Shown here: in pieces, positions 43,837 to 51,943 of the stretch
How the letters are laid out: each line of letters starts with the position of its first letter
Numbering within the stretch: position 1 is the first letter of the stretch
From: Roseicella aerolata
GTDB lineage: Bacteria; Pseudomonadota; Alphaproteobacteria; Acetobacterales; Acetobacteraceae
Direction of reading: 5' to 3'
Assembly (NCBI RefSeq): GCF_020523605.1
Contig: NZ_JAJAQI010000007.1
Span: forward strand, 1-64,000
Length of the DNA stretch: 64,000 bases
Notes under the pieces: generated by a model
Told to the model about the DNA's origin: nothing
Seen by the model: only the letters and a program-made list of their open reading frames with translations
The model's database searches: none
Made by a program: the position numbers and the translations under genes

Positions 43837-43897
43837 ATCATTGATTGCAGAGCAGATTCACGCGCCCGGGCGTTCACGCCCGCCCGCGATCTGCTCT
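43794..43897. repeat. dispersed bipartite palindromic repeat (F), best copy
   Basis: Palindrome 1 (43794-43836) pairs CTACAGCGGATTGCGTTC with GAACGCCAATCCGCTGTAG, with a one-base bulge and a 6-base loop. Palindrome 2 (43849-43897) pairs AGAGCAGAT with ATCTGCTCT and contains GGGCGTTCACGCCC. Palindrome 1 overlaps the 3' end of the hybrid kinase gene, and its last three bases are that gene's TAG stop. Confidence 0.88.
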
Positions 43898-43898
43898 A

Positions 43899-43937
43899 GA
43901 CCCGGATGGCCCGGACTGTGTCCGGGCGATCCGGGTC
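43899..43937 (+). terminator. strong hairpin after the hybrid kinase gene
   Basis: An 18-base stem with one mismatch (GACCCGGATGGCCCGGAC / GTCCGGGCGATCCGGGTC) and a 3-base loop, followed by TGGCTTTCT. It is placed 63 bases after the kinase stop, so it probably ends that transcript and separates it from the regulator gene at 44314. Confidence 0.65.
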
Positions 43938-43950
43938 TGGCTTTCTGAGC

Positions 43951-44010
43951 CAGCGATTCACGCCCTGGCGTGCCCGCCTGCGGCGCGCACACTCAGGGCG
44001 ATCGCGGGCT
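43951..44010. repeat. sequence related to the 52-bp repeat at 25396
   Basis: Contains GCGATTCACGCCCTGGCGT, CCCGCCTGCGG and GGGCGATCGCGG in the same order as the two units at 25396. The rest of the 43837-44313 spacer, beyond this, repeat F and the hairpin, shows no recognisable gene. Confidence 0.5.
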
Positions 44011-44313
44011 GAACGGGAAACGGCGCCCCCGGGTCGAAGGCCGCGCCTGGTCTGCATGCCCGGCGGGTCGGTCCTGCCGGTGGCCAACGGATGCCGCCGC
44101 CTCGGCAGCGCGGGGGCCAGCCCGCTTCCGCGGCCCGCCGCCGGTGCGGCGCTCCTGCCCGGATGCGGTCACGCCTCGGGGCCGTCTGGTAGGCGGCGGC
44201 GGCCGCGCCATGCTTGCCGCGGCCCGGCGAATGGGCCGATGCTTCCGTCATCCAGGCCGTGGCGCGCATGGCATGCCGCGCAACGGCCGCCGGCGACACG
44301 GACGGGAGCGGCG

Positions 44314-46716
44314 ATGCTGACCATCCGGCTGCTGGGGGAGATGGCGGTGCTGCGCGACGGCGCGGCGCTGGCCCTGCCGCCCTCGAAGAAGACCCGGGCG
44401 CTGCTCGGCTACCTCGTCGCGACCGGCCGGCCGCAGCGGCGGGAGAGGCTCTGCACCATGCTGTGGGAGGTGCCGGACGACCCGCGGGGCGCGCTGCGCT
44501 GGAGCCTGAGCAAGCTCCGCACGCTGGTGGACGAGCCGGACGGGCCGGCCCGCATCCTCGCCGACCGCGAGACGGTGGGCTACGTCCCGGAAGGCGCGCA
44601 ATGCGACCTTCGCCTGCTGCGCGAGATCGCCGCCCGGCCGCTGGAGGGCGTGCCGACCGACAGGCTGCGGGCCGTGGCCGAGGGGATCGAGGGCGAATTC
44701 CTCGCCGGGCTGGACCTCCCCGCCCAGCCGGATTTCCAGGCCTGGTGCCTGGCCGAGCGCGAGGATGCGCGCCGCCAGCATGCGGCGCTGCTCGCGGCCC
44801 TCGTCGCGCGCCTCGCGCCCGCGGCACCGGAGGCGGCGCTGCCGCATGCCCGAAGGCTGGTGGAGCTGGACGGCTTCGCGGCGCAGCCCCGCGCCGATCT
44901 CGTCGCCCTGCTCGCGCGGCTCGGCCGGCGGGAGGAGGCGGAGCGGCATTGCGAGACCGGGCTGCGCCTGCTGCGGGAGGCAGGGCTGCCGCCCGGCCCG
45001 CTGGCCGCCGCGGCGCGCGCGCTGCACGGCCCGGCCGCCGCCCGGCAGGCCGGCCCGCCGCCCGCGCCGGCGGCGCCGCACCGGGCCGAGGGCGCGGCGC
45101 AGCGGCTCATCGTCGTGGATGACGAGCCGGAGCTCGGCCAGATGATCGCGGAGTATCTCGGCGGCCATGGCTTCGCCGTGCGCAGCGCGACCGGCGGCGC
45201 GGCGCTGGATGCGCTGCTGGCGGAGGCGCCGGCCGAGCTGGTCATCCTCGATGTCGCCATGCCGGGGGAGGACGGCTTCGCCATCGCGCGGCGGCTGCGT
45301 GCGCGGCCGGGCGGGCCGCGCATCCTGTTCCTGACGGCCGCCGCCGATGTCGCGGACCGCGTCGCCGGGCTGGAACTCGGCGCCGCCGACTACCTGACCA
45401 AGCCCTTCGACCTGCGGGAGCTGCGCGCGCGCATCCGCGCCATCCTGCGCGACCGGCCGGAGGCCCAGGCGCCCGCGCCGGACCCGACGCCGGAGCCGAA
45501 GGCTGCAGCGAAGGACAGCCGCCCCTCCCTCGCCGTGCTGCCCTTCCGCAGCCTGGGCGAGGATGCCGAGCAGGAGCTGCTGGCCGATGGCGTGGTGGAG
45601 GACCTGATCGCCGCCCTGTCGCACCTGCGCTGGTTCTTCGTCATCGCCCGCAATTCCAGCTTCGCCTACAAGGGCCGGATGGTGCCGGCGCCGGAAGTGG
45701 GCCGGGAACTGGGCGTGCAGTATGCGGTGGAGGGCGCGGTGCGGCGGGCCGGCGACCGCGTGCGCATCACCGTCCAGCTGGTCGAGACCGCGACGGGCAC
45801 GCCGGTCTGGGCCGACCGGTTCGACGGCAGCGTGGCGGATGTGTTCAGCCTGCAGGACCAGGTGGTCGCCCGCATCGTCACGGCGCTGGAGCCGAACCTG
45901 CGCCGCGCCGAGCTCGCCCGGCTGCGCCGCCAGCCGCCCACCGCGGCGCCCCGCGCCTATGACGCCTATCTGCGTGCGACCGCCAGCCTGCACCCGATGA
46001 CCGGGACGAATTGCGCCGCCGCCATTGCGCTGCTGGACCAGGCGCTGCGGGATGATCCGGGCTTCGGCCTGGCGCTCGCCGCCGGCGCCTGGTGCCGGAT
46101 GTGGCGCGCCGCGCAGGACCTGACGGGGGAGCTGACGCGGGAGGAGGAGGCGGAGATGATCCGCCTGGCGGAGGCGGCGCTCGCCGCGGCGCCTGACGAC
46201 CCGACCGTGCTCGCGCATTGCAGCATGGTCTTCGCCTGGCTCGGCCACCGGCTGCAGGCGGCGATCGGCTTCACCGAGCAGGCGGTGACGCTGCATCCGA
46301 ACTCCGCCCTGGCCCGTGCGGTCGCCGGCTGGGTGCACATCTATGCCATGCAACCGGAACCGGCGAAGGCGCAGTTCGCGGAGGCGGTGCGGCTCGACCC
46401 GCTCGACCCCTCGGTCGGCGAGCCGCTGGCGGGCATCGCCATGGCGGAGCTGCTGGCCGGACAGGTGGAGGCGGCGATCGCCTGCGGGGAGCGGGCGGTG
46501 GCGGCGAGCCCGGACTGCATGACGGCGCATCGCGCGCTGGTCGCGGCGCTCGGCCTGGCTGGCCGCCCGGCCGTGGGGGCGGTGGCGCGGATGCTGACTC
46601 TGGCGCCGGATTTCAGCCTCGCCTCCTATGGCAGGCTGCGGGCGCGGCACGCGGCGCATCCCTTGCACCAGATCCTGATGGAAGGGCTGCGCCGCGCCGG
46701 GGTGCCGGCGGGCTGA
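44314..46716 (+). CDS. SARP-type regulator with internal receiver, TolB-like and TPR domains
   Basis: An 800-residue cytoplasmic regulator from ATG 44314. Residues 1-95 form a SARP/OmpR-type winged helix (MLTIRLLGEMAVLRDGAALA start). About 96-240 are the bacterial transcriptional activation (BTAD) helices. About 264-380 form a full receiver with acidic D269/D270, phospho-acceptor D313, T341 and K363. About 404-525 match the TolB-like N-terminal domain found in adenylate-cyclase/TPR regulators (SLAVLPFRSLGEDAEQELLA). About 545-800 are TPR repeats. A receiver in the middle of a SARP is unusual. It follows a hybrid histidine kinase, its probable phospho-donor. Confidence 0.88.
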   Translation: MLTIRLLGEMAVLRDGAALALPPSKKTRALLGYLVATGRPQRRERLCTMLWEVPDDPRGALRWSLSKLRTLVDEPDGPARILADRETVGYVPEGAQCDLRLLREIAARPLEGVPTDRLRAVAEGIEGEFLAGLDLPAQPDFQAWCLAEREDARRQHAALLAALVARLAPAAPEAALPHARRLVELDGFAAQPRADLVALLARLGRREEAERHCETGLRLLREAGLPPGPLAAAARALHGPAAARQAGPPPAPAAPHRAEGAAQRLIVVDDEPELGQMIAEYLGGHGFAVRSATGGAALDALLAEAPAELVILDVAMPGEDGFAIARRLRARPGGPRILFLTAAADVADRVAGLELGAADYLTKPFDLRELRARIRAILRDRPEAQAPAPDPTPEPKAAAKDSRPSLAVLPFRSLGEDAEQELLADGVVEDLIAALSHLRWFFVIARNSSFAYKGRMVPAPEVGRELGVQYAVEGAVRRAGDRVRITVQLVETATGTPVWADRFDGSVADVFSLQDQVVARIVTALEPNLRRAELARLRRQPPTAAPRAYDAYLRATASLHPMTGTNCAAAIALLDQALRDDPGFGLALAAGAWCRMWRAAQDLTGELTREEEAEMIRLAEAALAAAPDDPTVLAHCSMVFAWLGHRLQAAIGFTEQAVTLHPNSALARAVAGWVHIYAMQPEPAKAQFAEAVRLDPLDPSVGEPLAGIAMAELLAGQVEAAIACGERAVAASPDCMTAHRALVAALGLAGRPAVGAVARMLTLAPDFSLASYGRLRARHAAHPLHQILMEGLRRAGVPAG

Positions 46717-46869
46717 CAGGCAAGGGTCAGGCGCGCCGCCTGCCGCCGCGCATGCCATGCTGCTCCGGCCGGGATCCGGTGCCGCTCAGCCAGCACCCGA
46801 CCGCGTGCGGCCCCCGGCCGATGGCTCGGGCAGCGCCGGGGGCGGCCCGGTGGCGGAGCATGCCTGCCC

Positions 46870-48039
46870 TCACGCCGCCCTCTCCTGCCGCCAGGCGGCG
46901 GGGGTGGGGTCGAGCGCCAGGAGGTGCTCCGCCTCCACCCGCATCGCCCGGTCCAGGGCCCGATGCTGGGCCGGCAGCGTCTCCAGGCTCCAGGCGAAGG
47001 AGGCGATGGCATCGCCGGCCGCGAGCAGCGGCAGGGACAGCGCATCCCGTGCCGCGGCATAGCCGGCGAAGGCCGCCGCGCTGCCCCGCGCCGCCGCGCG
47101 GGCCAGCAGTTCCGCATCCCGCAGCGCGCCGGTCATGCCATGCAGGGCCAGCGGGTCGGTGAAGCCGGCGGCATCGCCGACCAGCGCCCAGCCCGGGCCA
47201 TGCGCCTGGCGCAGCGTGCCGCGCCGGCCGCCGAAGACGGTGAGGCGCCCCTCCGGCCGCGCCCCTGCCAGCGCCTTGGCCAGGGCCGGCGCGCAGGCCG
47301 CCAGCACCCGGCGGTACAGCGCGGCGGAGCCCTCCCCGGCCCCGGCGCGCAGCCGTGCCGCCGGCAGCGCGGCGAAGACACAGTGCCGCCCGTCACTGGT
47401 CGGGATCGCGCCGGCGCTCACGCCCTCCCGCCAGTACCGGCCAAGGCCCTCGGCGCGCAGGCCGGCCCAGTGATCGTAGAGGATGGCGCTGGCATGCAGC
47501 CCCTGGCGCAGCACCGGTGCCCCGGTCAGCCGGACAACGGCCGAGCCCAGCCCATCGGCGCCGACGACCAGCCCGGCGGCGATGCCGGCACGCCGGCCCG
47601 CCCCGTCCAGGATCACCGCGCCGGTGACGCGCCCATCGGCGCGGCGCAGCAGTTCCACCAGGCAGCAGCCGTGCCGCACCTCCGCCCCGGCCTCCCGCGC
47701 CGCATCCACCAGCACGCGGTCCAGCAGGCTCCGCCGCGGCGCGAAGAGCGCATCGCTGCCGGGGCCGGGCTGGGCGACCTCGACGCGGTCATCGCCGTAG
47801 TGGATGGCGGCGCGACGGATCGCCGGCGTCTCCGCCGCGATGCGCGGCAGCAGGCCCCAGCGCCGGAGCTGCAGCACCCCGCCCTGCGCCAGCGCATGGG
47901 TGGAGACGGTATCCGCGCCATAATGGCCGCGATCGATGCAGAGGACCCGGAGGCCGCGCCGCGCCAGCAGCATCGCGGTCGCGGCACCGGCGCAGCGTGC
48001 GCCGACCACCAGCACGTCGTAGCTCCTCCGTGCGAACAT
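46870..48039 (-). CDS. FAD-dependent oxidoreductase (geranylgeranyl-reductase-like family)
   Basis: A 389-residue flavoprotein from ATG 48039. The N-terminal FAD motif is VLVVGARCAGAATAMLLARR (a GxRxAGA variant) and the second FAD motif is WALVGDAAGFTDPL. The order matches the UbiH/geranylgeranyl reductase superfamily, which hydroxylates or reduces aromatic or isoprenoid substrates; the substrate here is unknown. It is the last gene of a three-gene minus-strand operon (OsmC, CzcO-like, this), 17 bases after its neighbour. It ends close to the SARP gene stop, converging. Confidence 0.86.
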   Translation of the reverse strand: MFARRSYDVLVVGARCAGAATAMLLARRGLRVLCIDRGHYGADTVSTHALAQGGVLQLRRWGLLPRIAAETPAIRRAAIHYGDDRVEVAQPGPGSDALFAPRRSLLDRVLVDAAREAGAEVRHGCCLVELLRRADGRVTGAVILDGAGRRAGIAAGLVVGADGLGSAVVRLTGAPVLRQGLHASAILYDHWAGLRAEGLGRYWREGVSAGAIPTSDGRHCVFAALPAARLRAGAGEGSAALYRRVLAACAPALAKALAGARPEGRLTVFGGRRGTLRQAHGPGWALVGDAAGFTDPLALHGMTGALRDAELLARAAARGSAAAFAGYAAARDALSLPLLAAGDAIASFAWSLETLPAQHRALDRAMRVEAEHLLALDPTPAAWRQERAA

Positions 48040-48056
48040 GGCACGCCCTTCCCGGT

Positions 48057-49295
48057 TCAGGCCGCGGCGCGGCAGGGTTGCACCAGATGGCCGAGGATCG
48101 CCTCGGCCAGTTCCGCGGCGTCCTGGCCGACGCCATCGATGAGGTTCGACCGCCGCCGCCGCATGAAGCGGAGGCCGAGGACGAAGAGGCCGGCTTCGGG
48201 CGTGACGCCGCCCCGATGGATGATCTCCCCGCCGGCATCCAGGACGGGGACCTGCAGCCAGCGATAGTCCCGGCGGAAGCCGCCGGCCCAGACCACGCTG
48301 CCGATGCCCTCCGCCGCCAGGTCCAGGCTGCCCGGCGCGGCGCCGGCGGCGATGCGCGGCGCCGCACAGGGCTCGCGCGGCGCGCCCTCCGCATCCGCGA
48401 TGCCGTCGATGCGCGCGAGCAGGCGCAGCAGCACCTGCTGCGCCGCCGCGACCGTCTCGCGCAGGCCGTCCTCCAGTTGCAGCACGCCACCCACGGCGCC
48501 GGAGGCGCGGCCCAGCAGCCGCACGCCCTCCGCCTGCAGCGTGCCGAGATCGATGGTCCCGCCCTCCGGCCGGCCGACCAGCTGGAAAGAGGGCTGCCGC
48601 CGGGCCTGGAGGAGGTCGCAGACCTGCGTCACCCGCTCGTCCAGCAGCCCGCTGCGGTCCAGCCAGTGCCAGATGTCGCGCCCGCGATAGTGGCGCGGCA
48701 GGCGGGTATGCCGGCCGACCGAGAGATGCACCTGCCGGCCGGAGCGCTGGATCTCCTCCGCGAGCTGCACGCCGCTGGCAGAGGCGCCCACCACCAGCAC
48801 CCCGCCCTCGGGCAGCTGCGACGGGTTGCGGTAGTCCGCCGTGGTGACCTGCCGGATCCCGGCGGGCAGCGCCCGCGCCCAGGCGGGAATGGCCGGCCGG
48901 TCGCAATGGCCGGTGGCGATGACCACCGCCTCCGCCTCCCAGAGCCCGCGGCTGGTGGCCACGCGGTAGCCATGCGGGCCGCGCCGGACCGCCTGCACCG
49001 TCACGCCGGGCTCCACCGGCGCCCGCATGGCCGCGGCATAGGCTTCCAGGTGGCGGGCGAATTCCCCGGCGGCCATGAAGCCATCCGGCTCGGCGCCGCG
49101 ATAGGACCAGCCGGGCAGCCGGGCCATCCAGTTCGGCGTCAGCAGGCGCAGGCTGTCCCAGCGCTCGCTGCGCCAGCGCTCGCCGATGCGGCCACGCTCC
49201 AGCACGACATGCGCGACGCCGCGGGCGGCGAGGCAATGGCTCATCGCGAGGCCGGCCTGGCCGGCGCCGATGATGACGACGGGACTGCGCTGCAT
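48057..49295 (-). CDS. CzcO-like NAD(P)/FAD-binding monooxygenase
   Basis: A 412-residue flavoprotein from ATG 49295 (MQRSPVVIIGAGQAGLAMSH). FAD motif GAGQAG is at about 10-15, the RWRSERWDSLRLLTPNWMAR segment follows, ATGHCDRP is the conserved ATG motif, and GVLVVGASASGVQLAEEIQR is the NADPH motif. This is the CzcO/flavin-containing monooxygenase group, often called potassium-transport associated without proof. It probably oxygenates a small lipophilic or heteroatom substrate. It lies between osmC and the FAD reductase gene in the same operon. Confidence 0.88.
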   Translation of the reverse strand: MQRSPVVIIGAGQAGLAMSHCLAARGVAHVVLERGRIGERWRSERWDSLRLLTPNWMARLPGWSYRGAEPDGFMAAGEFARHLEAYAAAMRAPVEPGVTVQAVRRGPHGYRVATSRGLWEAEAVVIATGHCDRPAIPAWARALPAGIRQVTTADYRNPSQLPEGGVLVVGASASGVQLAEEIQRSGRQVHLSVGRHTRLPRHYRGRDIWHWLDRSGLLDERVTQVCDLLQARRQPSFQLVGRPEGGTIDLGTLQAEGVRLLGRASGAVGGVLQLEDGLRETVAAAQQVLLRLLARIDGIADAEGAPREPCAAPRIAAGAAPGSLDLAAEGIGSVVWAGGFRRDYRWLQVPVLDAGGEIIHRGGVTPEAGLFVLGLRFMRRRRSNLIDGVGQDAAELAEAILGHLVQPCRAAA

Positions 49296-49342
49296 GGCTC
49301 TCTCCGGGGCATGGTCGGGCGGGCGGCGGGCCGGCGCGGTGG

Positions 49343-49939
49343 TCAGCGCCCCAGGGCGATGGTGACGGGCGCGCCCCAGGTCAGGATGTCGAGCACGGCG
49401 GAGCGGGCGCAGGCCTGGTCGAGGATCGCCTGCAGCAGCCCGGGCGGCGCGTCGCCCTCTATCCGGCAGGTCACGCGGATCGCCTGGAAGCCGGCCCGGA
49501 CCTCCTCCGCCAGGCCGAGCACGCCGCGCAGGTCGACATCGCCCTCGGCCAGGCACTGCACCGATTGCAGCGTGACGCCGCGGGCCGCCGCGATGCTGGC
49601 GATGCCGGCGGTGAGGCAGCCGGCCAGCGCATGCAGCAGGTGCTCAAGCGGCGTCGGCCCCCGGTCCTGGCCGCAGAGCACCTTCGGGTGGTCGCTCTCG
49701 GTGGTGAAGGAGGTGGTGTGCCGCATCTCGGCGCCGGCGCCGTGGAAGCCGGCGATGGCGCTGCGGCACTGCATGCCGCCCAGCCATGTGCCCTGGGCGC
49801 GGAACTGGAAGCGGGCGAGCGAGGGCTGGTCGGCGACGGCGGCGATGGTGGCGAAGAGCCGCGGCGTGTCGACACCGTTGCGCGGCACCGGCAGCCGCTT
49901 CGGGGTGGGCATCCCGGGGGCGGGGGCGGGGGTGTCCAT
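49343..49939 (-). CDS. OsmC family protein
   Basis: A 198-residue protein from ATG 49939. The OsmC/Ohr core reads FTTESDHPKVLCGQDRGPTP with the first redox Cys, then LLHALAGCLTAGIASIAAARG with the second, and LAEEVRAGFQAIRVTCRIEG. Such proteins reduce organic hydroperoxides using a Cys pair. Its genetic link to two flavin oxygenases fits removal of peroxide by-products, which is inference. The N-terminus is about 40 residues longer than minimal OsmC. Confidence 0.88.
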   Translation of the reverse strand: MDTPAPAPGMPTPKRLPVPRNGVDTPRLFATIAAVADQPSLARFQFRAQGTWLGGMQCRSAIAGFHGAGAEMRHTTSFTTESDHPKVLCGQDRGPTPLEHLLHALAGCLTAGIASIAAARGVTLQSVQCLAEGDVDLRGVLGLAEEVRAGFQAIRVTCRIEGDAPPGLLQAILDQACARSAVLDILTWGAPVTIALGR

Positions 49940-50335
49940 GGCGGCTCTCCTCGGCCTGGCATGGCGGGCGGCCTGCCCGCCGGGCGATGCCCGAGGGGTA
50001 GCGGGGCGCCGTGGGCGGCAGCGTGGGAGCCAGCGTGGAAATGCCGGCGGCAGGCGTGGGATCAGGCGGGGCAGCGGCTGCCGCGGGCGCCGCAGACCGT
50101 CGCCCGGCCGGGCCACCTGCCCGCACTTTGGGATAACCGCCGCCGGAGGGAGGCACCATCACGCGGCGACGTGCCGCCTTGCGGGATGGCCGACCTGACG
50201 CGGGGACGCGTCAGGCGCCTCCGCCGGCTGCCTCCGGTTCCGGTCCGCGGCGCCTGACCCTGGTGCGGCGGCCCGCCATCGCGCCGGAAGCCTCCACCTT
50301 TGGAGCAGGAACCGCCCAGGCCAGCGCGCCGGGCG
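49940..50335. other. 396-base intergenic region
   Basis: It lies between the osmC operon start and the sulfurtransferase gene end, both on the minus strand. It contains the terminator-like stem at 50194 and should hold the osmC operon promoter near 49945-50100. No gene is supported. Confidence 0.5.
50194..50215 (-). terminator. stem-loop downstream of the sulfurtransferase gene
   Basis: A perfect 9-base stem (CCTGACGCG / CGCGTCAGG) with a 4-base loop, about 120 bases past the sulfurtransferase stop. No T-run follows, so termination efficiency is uncertain. Confidence 0.45.
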
Positions 50336-51220
50336 TCACCCCTGCTCGATCGGCAGGGCCTCGTCCTTTGCCCATTCGCTCATCGAGGCATCGTAGACCG
50401 CGATGTCCCGGTAGCCGAGCTGGTGCAGGAGGAAGGCATCGAGCGTCGCCGCGATGCCGCCCCCGCAATAGAGCAGGATGCGCCTGGACGGATCCGCGCC
50501 GACCTCGGCGAAGATGCCGCCGACCTCCGCGGGCGGCTTCAGGGTGAGGGAGGCCGGATCGACCAGGGCCAGGGCCGGCACGTTGACGCTGCCCGGGATG
50601 CGGCCGGGGCGGCCATAGCGCGGGTTCTCCCCCTTGTGCAGGTCGGGCGCGAGCGCGTTGATCGTGCAGGCGCCCGCATCGCCGATCGCCGCCCTGACCT
50701 CCTCCTTGCCGATGAAGAGCCCGGGCCGCGGCCTGGCAACCAGAGAGGCCGGCGGATAGCGCGTCTCGGTCGTCTCGGTCGGCCGCCCTTCGGCCATCCA
50801 TTTGTCGAAGCCGCCATCCAGGATCGCGGCATCGTCGAAGCCGATCGCCCGCAGCATCCACCAGACGCGCGTCGCCCATTGCATGCTCTTGCGCGCATAG
50901 AGGACCACGCGCGTGCCGCTGCCTATTCCCTTGGCCGCGAAGCGGGCGGCGAGGTCGTCGGCGGCCGGCATGGTGAAGTTGAACCTGCTCGAATTGTCGG
51001 AAAGCTCCCCCTGGAGATCGAGGAAGGCCGAGCCGGGAATATGGCCCTTGTCGTAGTCGGCGCGGCCGCTCTCCACCCGGTACGGCCTGCCGGTGCCCGT
51101 CTCATAGAGCAGGTAGGTCGTGCAATCGAAGAGGCGCAGGGACGGGTCGGAGAGGTTCGCCGCGAGCCATGCCGTATCGACGATGGCCTCGGGATGGGCA
51201 TAGCGCGGTGCCGCTGGCAT
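50336..51220 (-). CDS. sseA: two-domain sulfurtransferase (rhodanese/3-mercaptopyruvate type)
   Basis: A 294-residue enzyme with two rhodanese domains. The N-terminal domain is inactive-like (DYDKGHIPGSAFLDLQGELS, VVLYARKSMQWATRVWWML). The C-terminal domain has the catalytic C252 in LLYCGGGIAATLDAF. A CGGG-type loop differs from the CG(S/T)GVTA of mercaptopyruvate sulfurtransferase and the CRKGVT of thiosulfate enzymes, so the donor is unclear. GRIPGSVNVPAL is a standard domain segment. The gene is monocistronic as far as can be seen. Confidence 0.87.
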   Translation of the reverse strand: MPAAPRYAHPEAIVDTAWLAANLSDPSLRLFDCTTYLLYETGTGRPYRVESGRADYDKGHIPGSAFLDLQGELSDNSSRFNFTMPAADDLAARFAAKGIGSGTRVVLYARKSMQWATRVWWMLRAIGFDDAAILDGGFDKWMAEGRPTETTETRYPPASLVARPRPGLFIGKEEVRAAIGDAGACTINALAPDLHKGENPRYGRPGRIPGSVNVPALALVDPASLTLKPPAEVGGIFAEVGADPSRRILLYCGGGIAATLDAFLLHQLGYRDIAVYDASMSEWAKDEALPIEQG

Positions 51221-51943
51221 GGAGGTCCTCCCCGGGATCGGTGTCTTGGGCCGCGTGGTCGAGCCTGCGTCGAAGGTGCCCCGAAGCCGCCGGACCCCGC
51301 AAGCGCGGGCCGCGGTGACTGACGGAAGCGCCCGCAGGACGGGACCAGCGCGCTGCCGCCTGATCTGTCGCGTAGCGAGATCCGGCCTGGCGGCGTCAGC
51401 GATGCGGCCTACCTTGGCGATGCCGCCGCGTCCCGCCCCGCCCTGCGGCTTCGGGCCGGGGCGTCTGCGGCGGGCTTCGAGGCACGCTCAGCGACGAGCG
51501 GGTGGTGGTGCCCTGCCGCCGGGGACGCGCCGGCGGCGGCGGTCGCAGGCCGGGGTGCCGCCGCGTGGCGGTTGCCCGGATTGGCTGCGCGGGCAGACGG
51601 CACTGCCCGGCACCTCGCTGCCGCCCCGGCCTGTGAGGCGCTTCACCATGCCGGCCGCGATGCCGTGCCGGTTCCAGCCGGGACCGGGCTCGTCAGGCAC
51701 GAAGCCCTGCCAGCCGCCGGCGAGATCGCATCCCGGCGGCAGGCAAGACCTCCGACGAGGTCGCATGGCCCAATGCGTCCTGGCAGGCGGGATGGGGCCA
51801 CCCCTTCGCGCAGGACCAGGGCGCGCTTCAAGAAAAGGATACACACGATAAGTTTAATCTAAGCCAGCCCCCCTACACCCGCCCCAGCCGAGACCGGCGG
51901 AGCGATCCCGCCCCGTGCCGCGGCGGAGTGAAGGAACGGCAGG
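51221..51943. other. 723-base intergenic region upstream of the exopolysaccharide locus
   Basis: It lies between divergent sulfurtransferase and WecG-like genes. Most of it is GC-rich with no convincing gene; one minus-strand frame (51488-51844) has mixed character and could be a decayed gene. Near 51835-51870 an AT-rich block (GATACACACGATAAGTTTAA) precedes wecG by about 80 bases and is the likely promoter region of the locus. Confidence 0.5.

Noticed and set aside
51488-51844. 118-codon minus-strand frame upstream of wecG
   Set aside because: Mixed composition, no clear start region and no recognised homology; at most a decayed gene.
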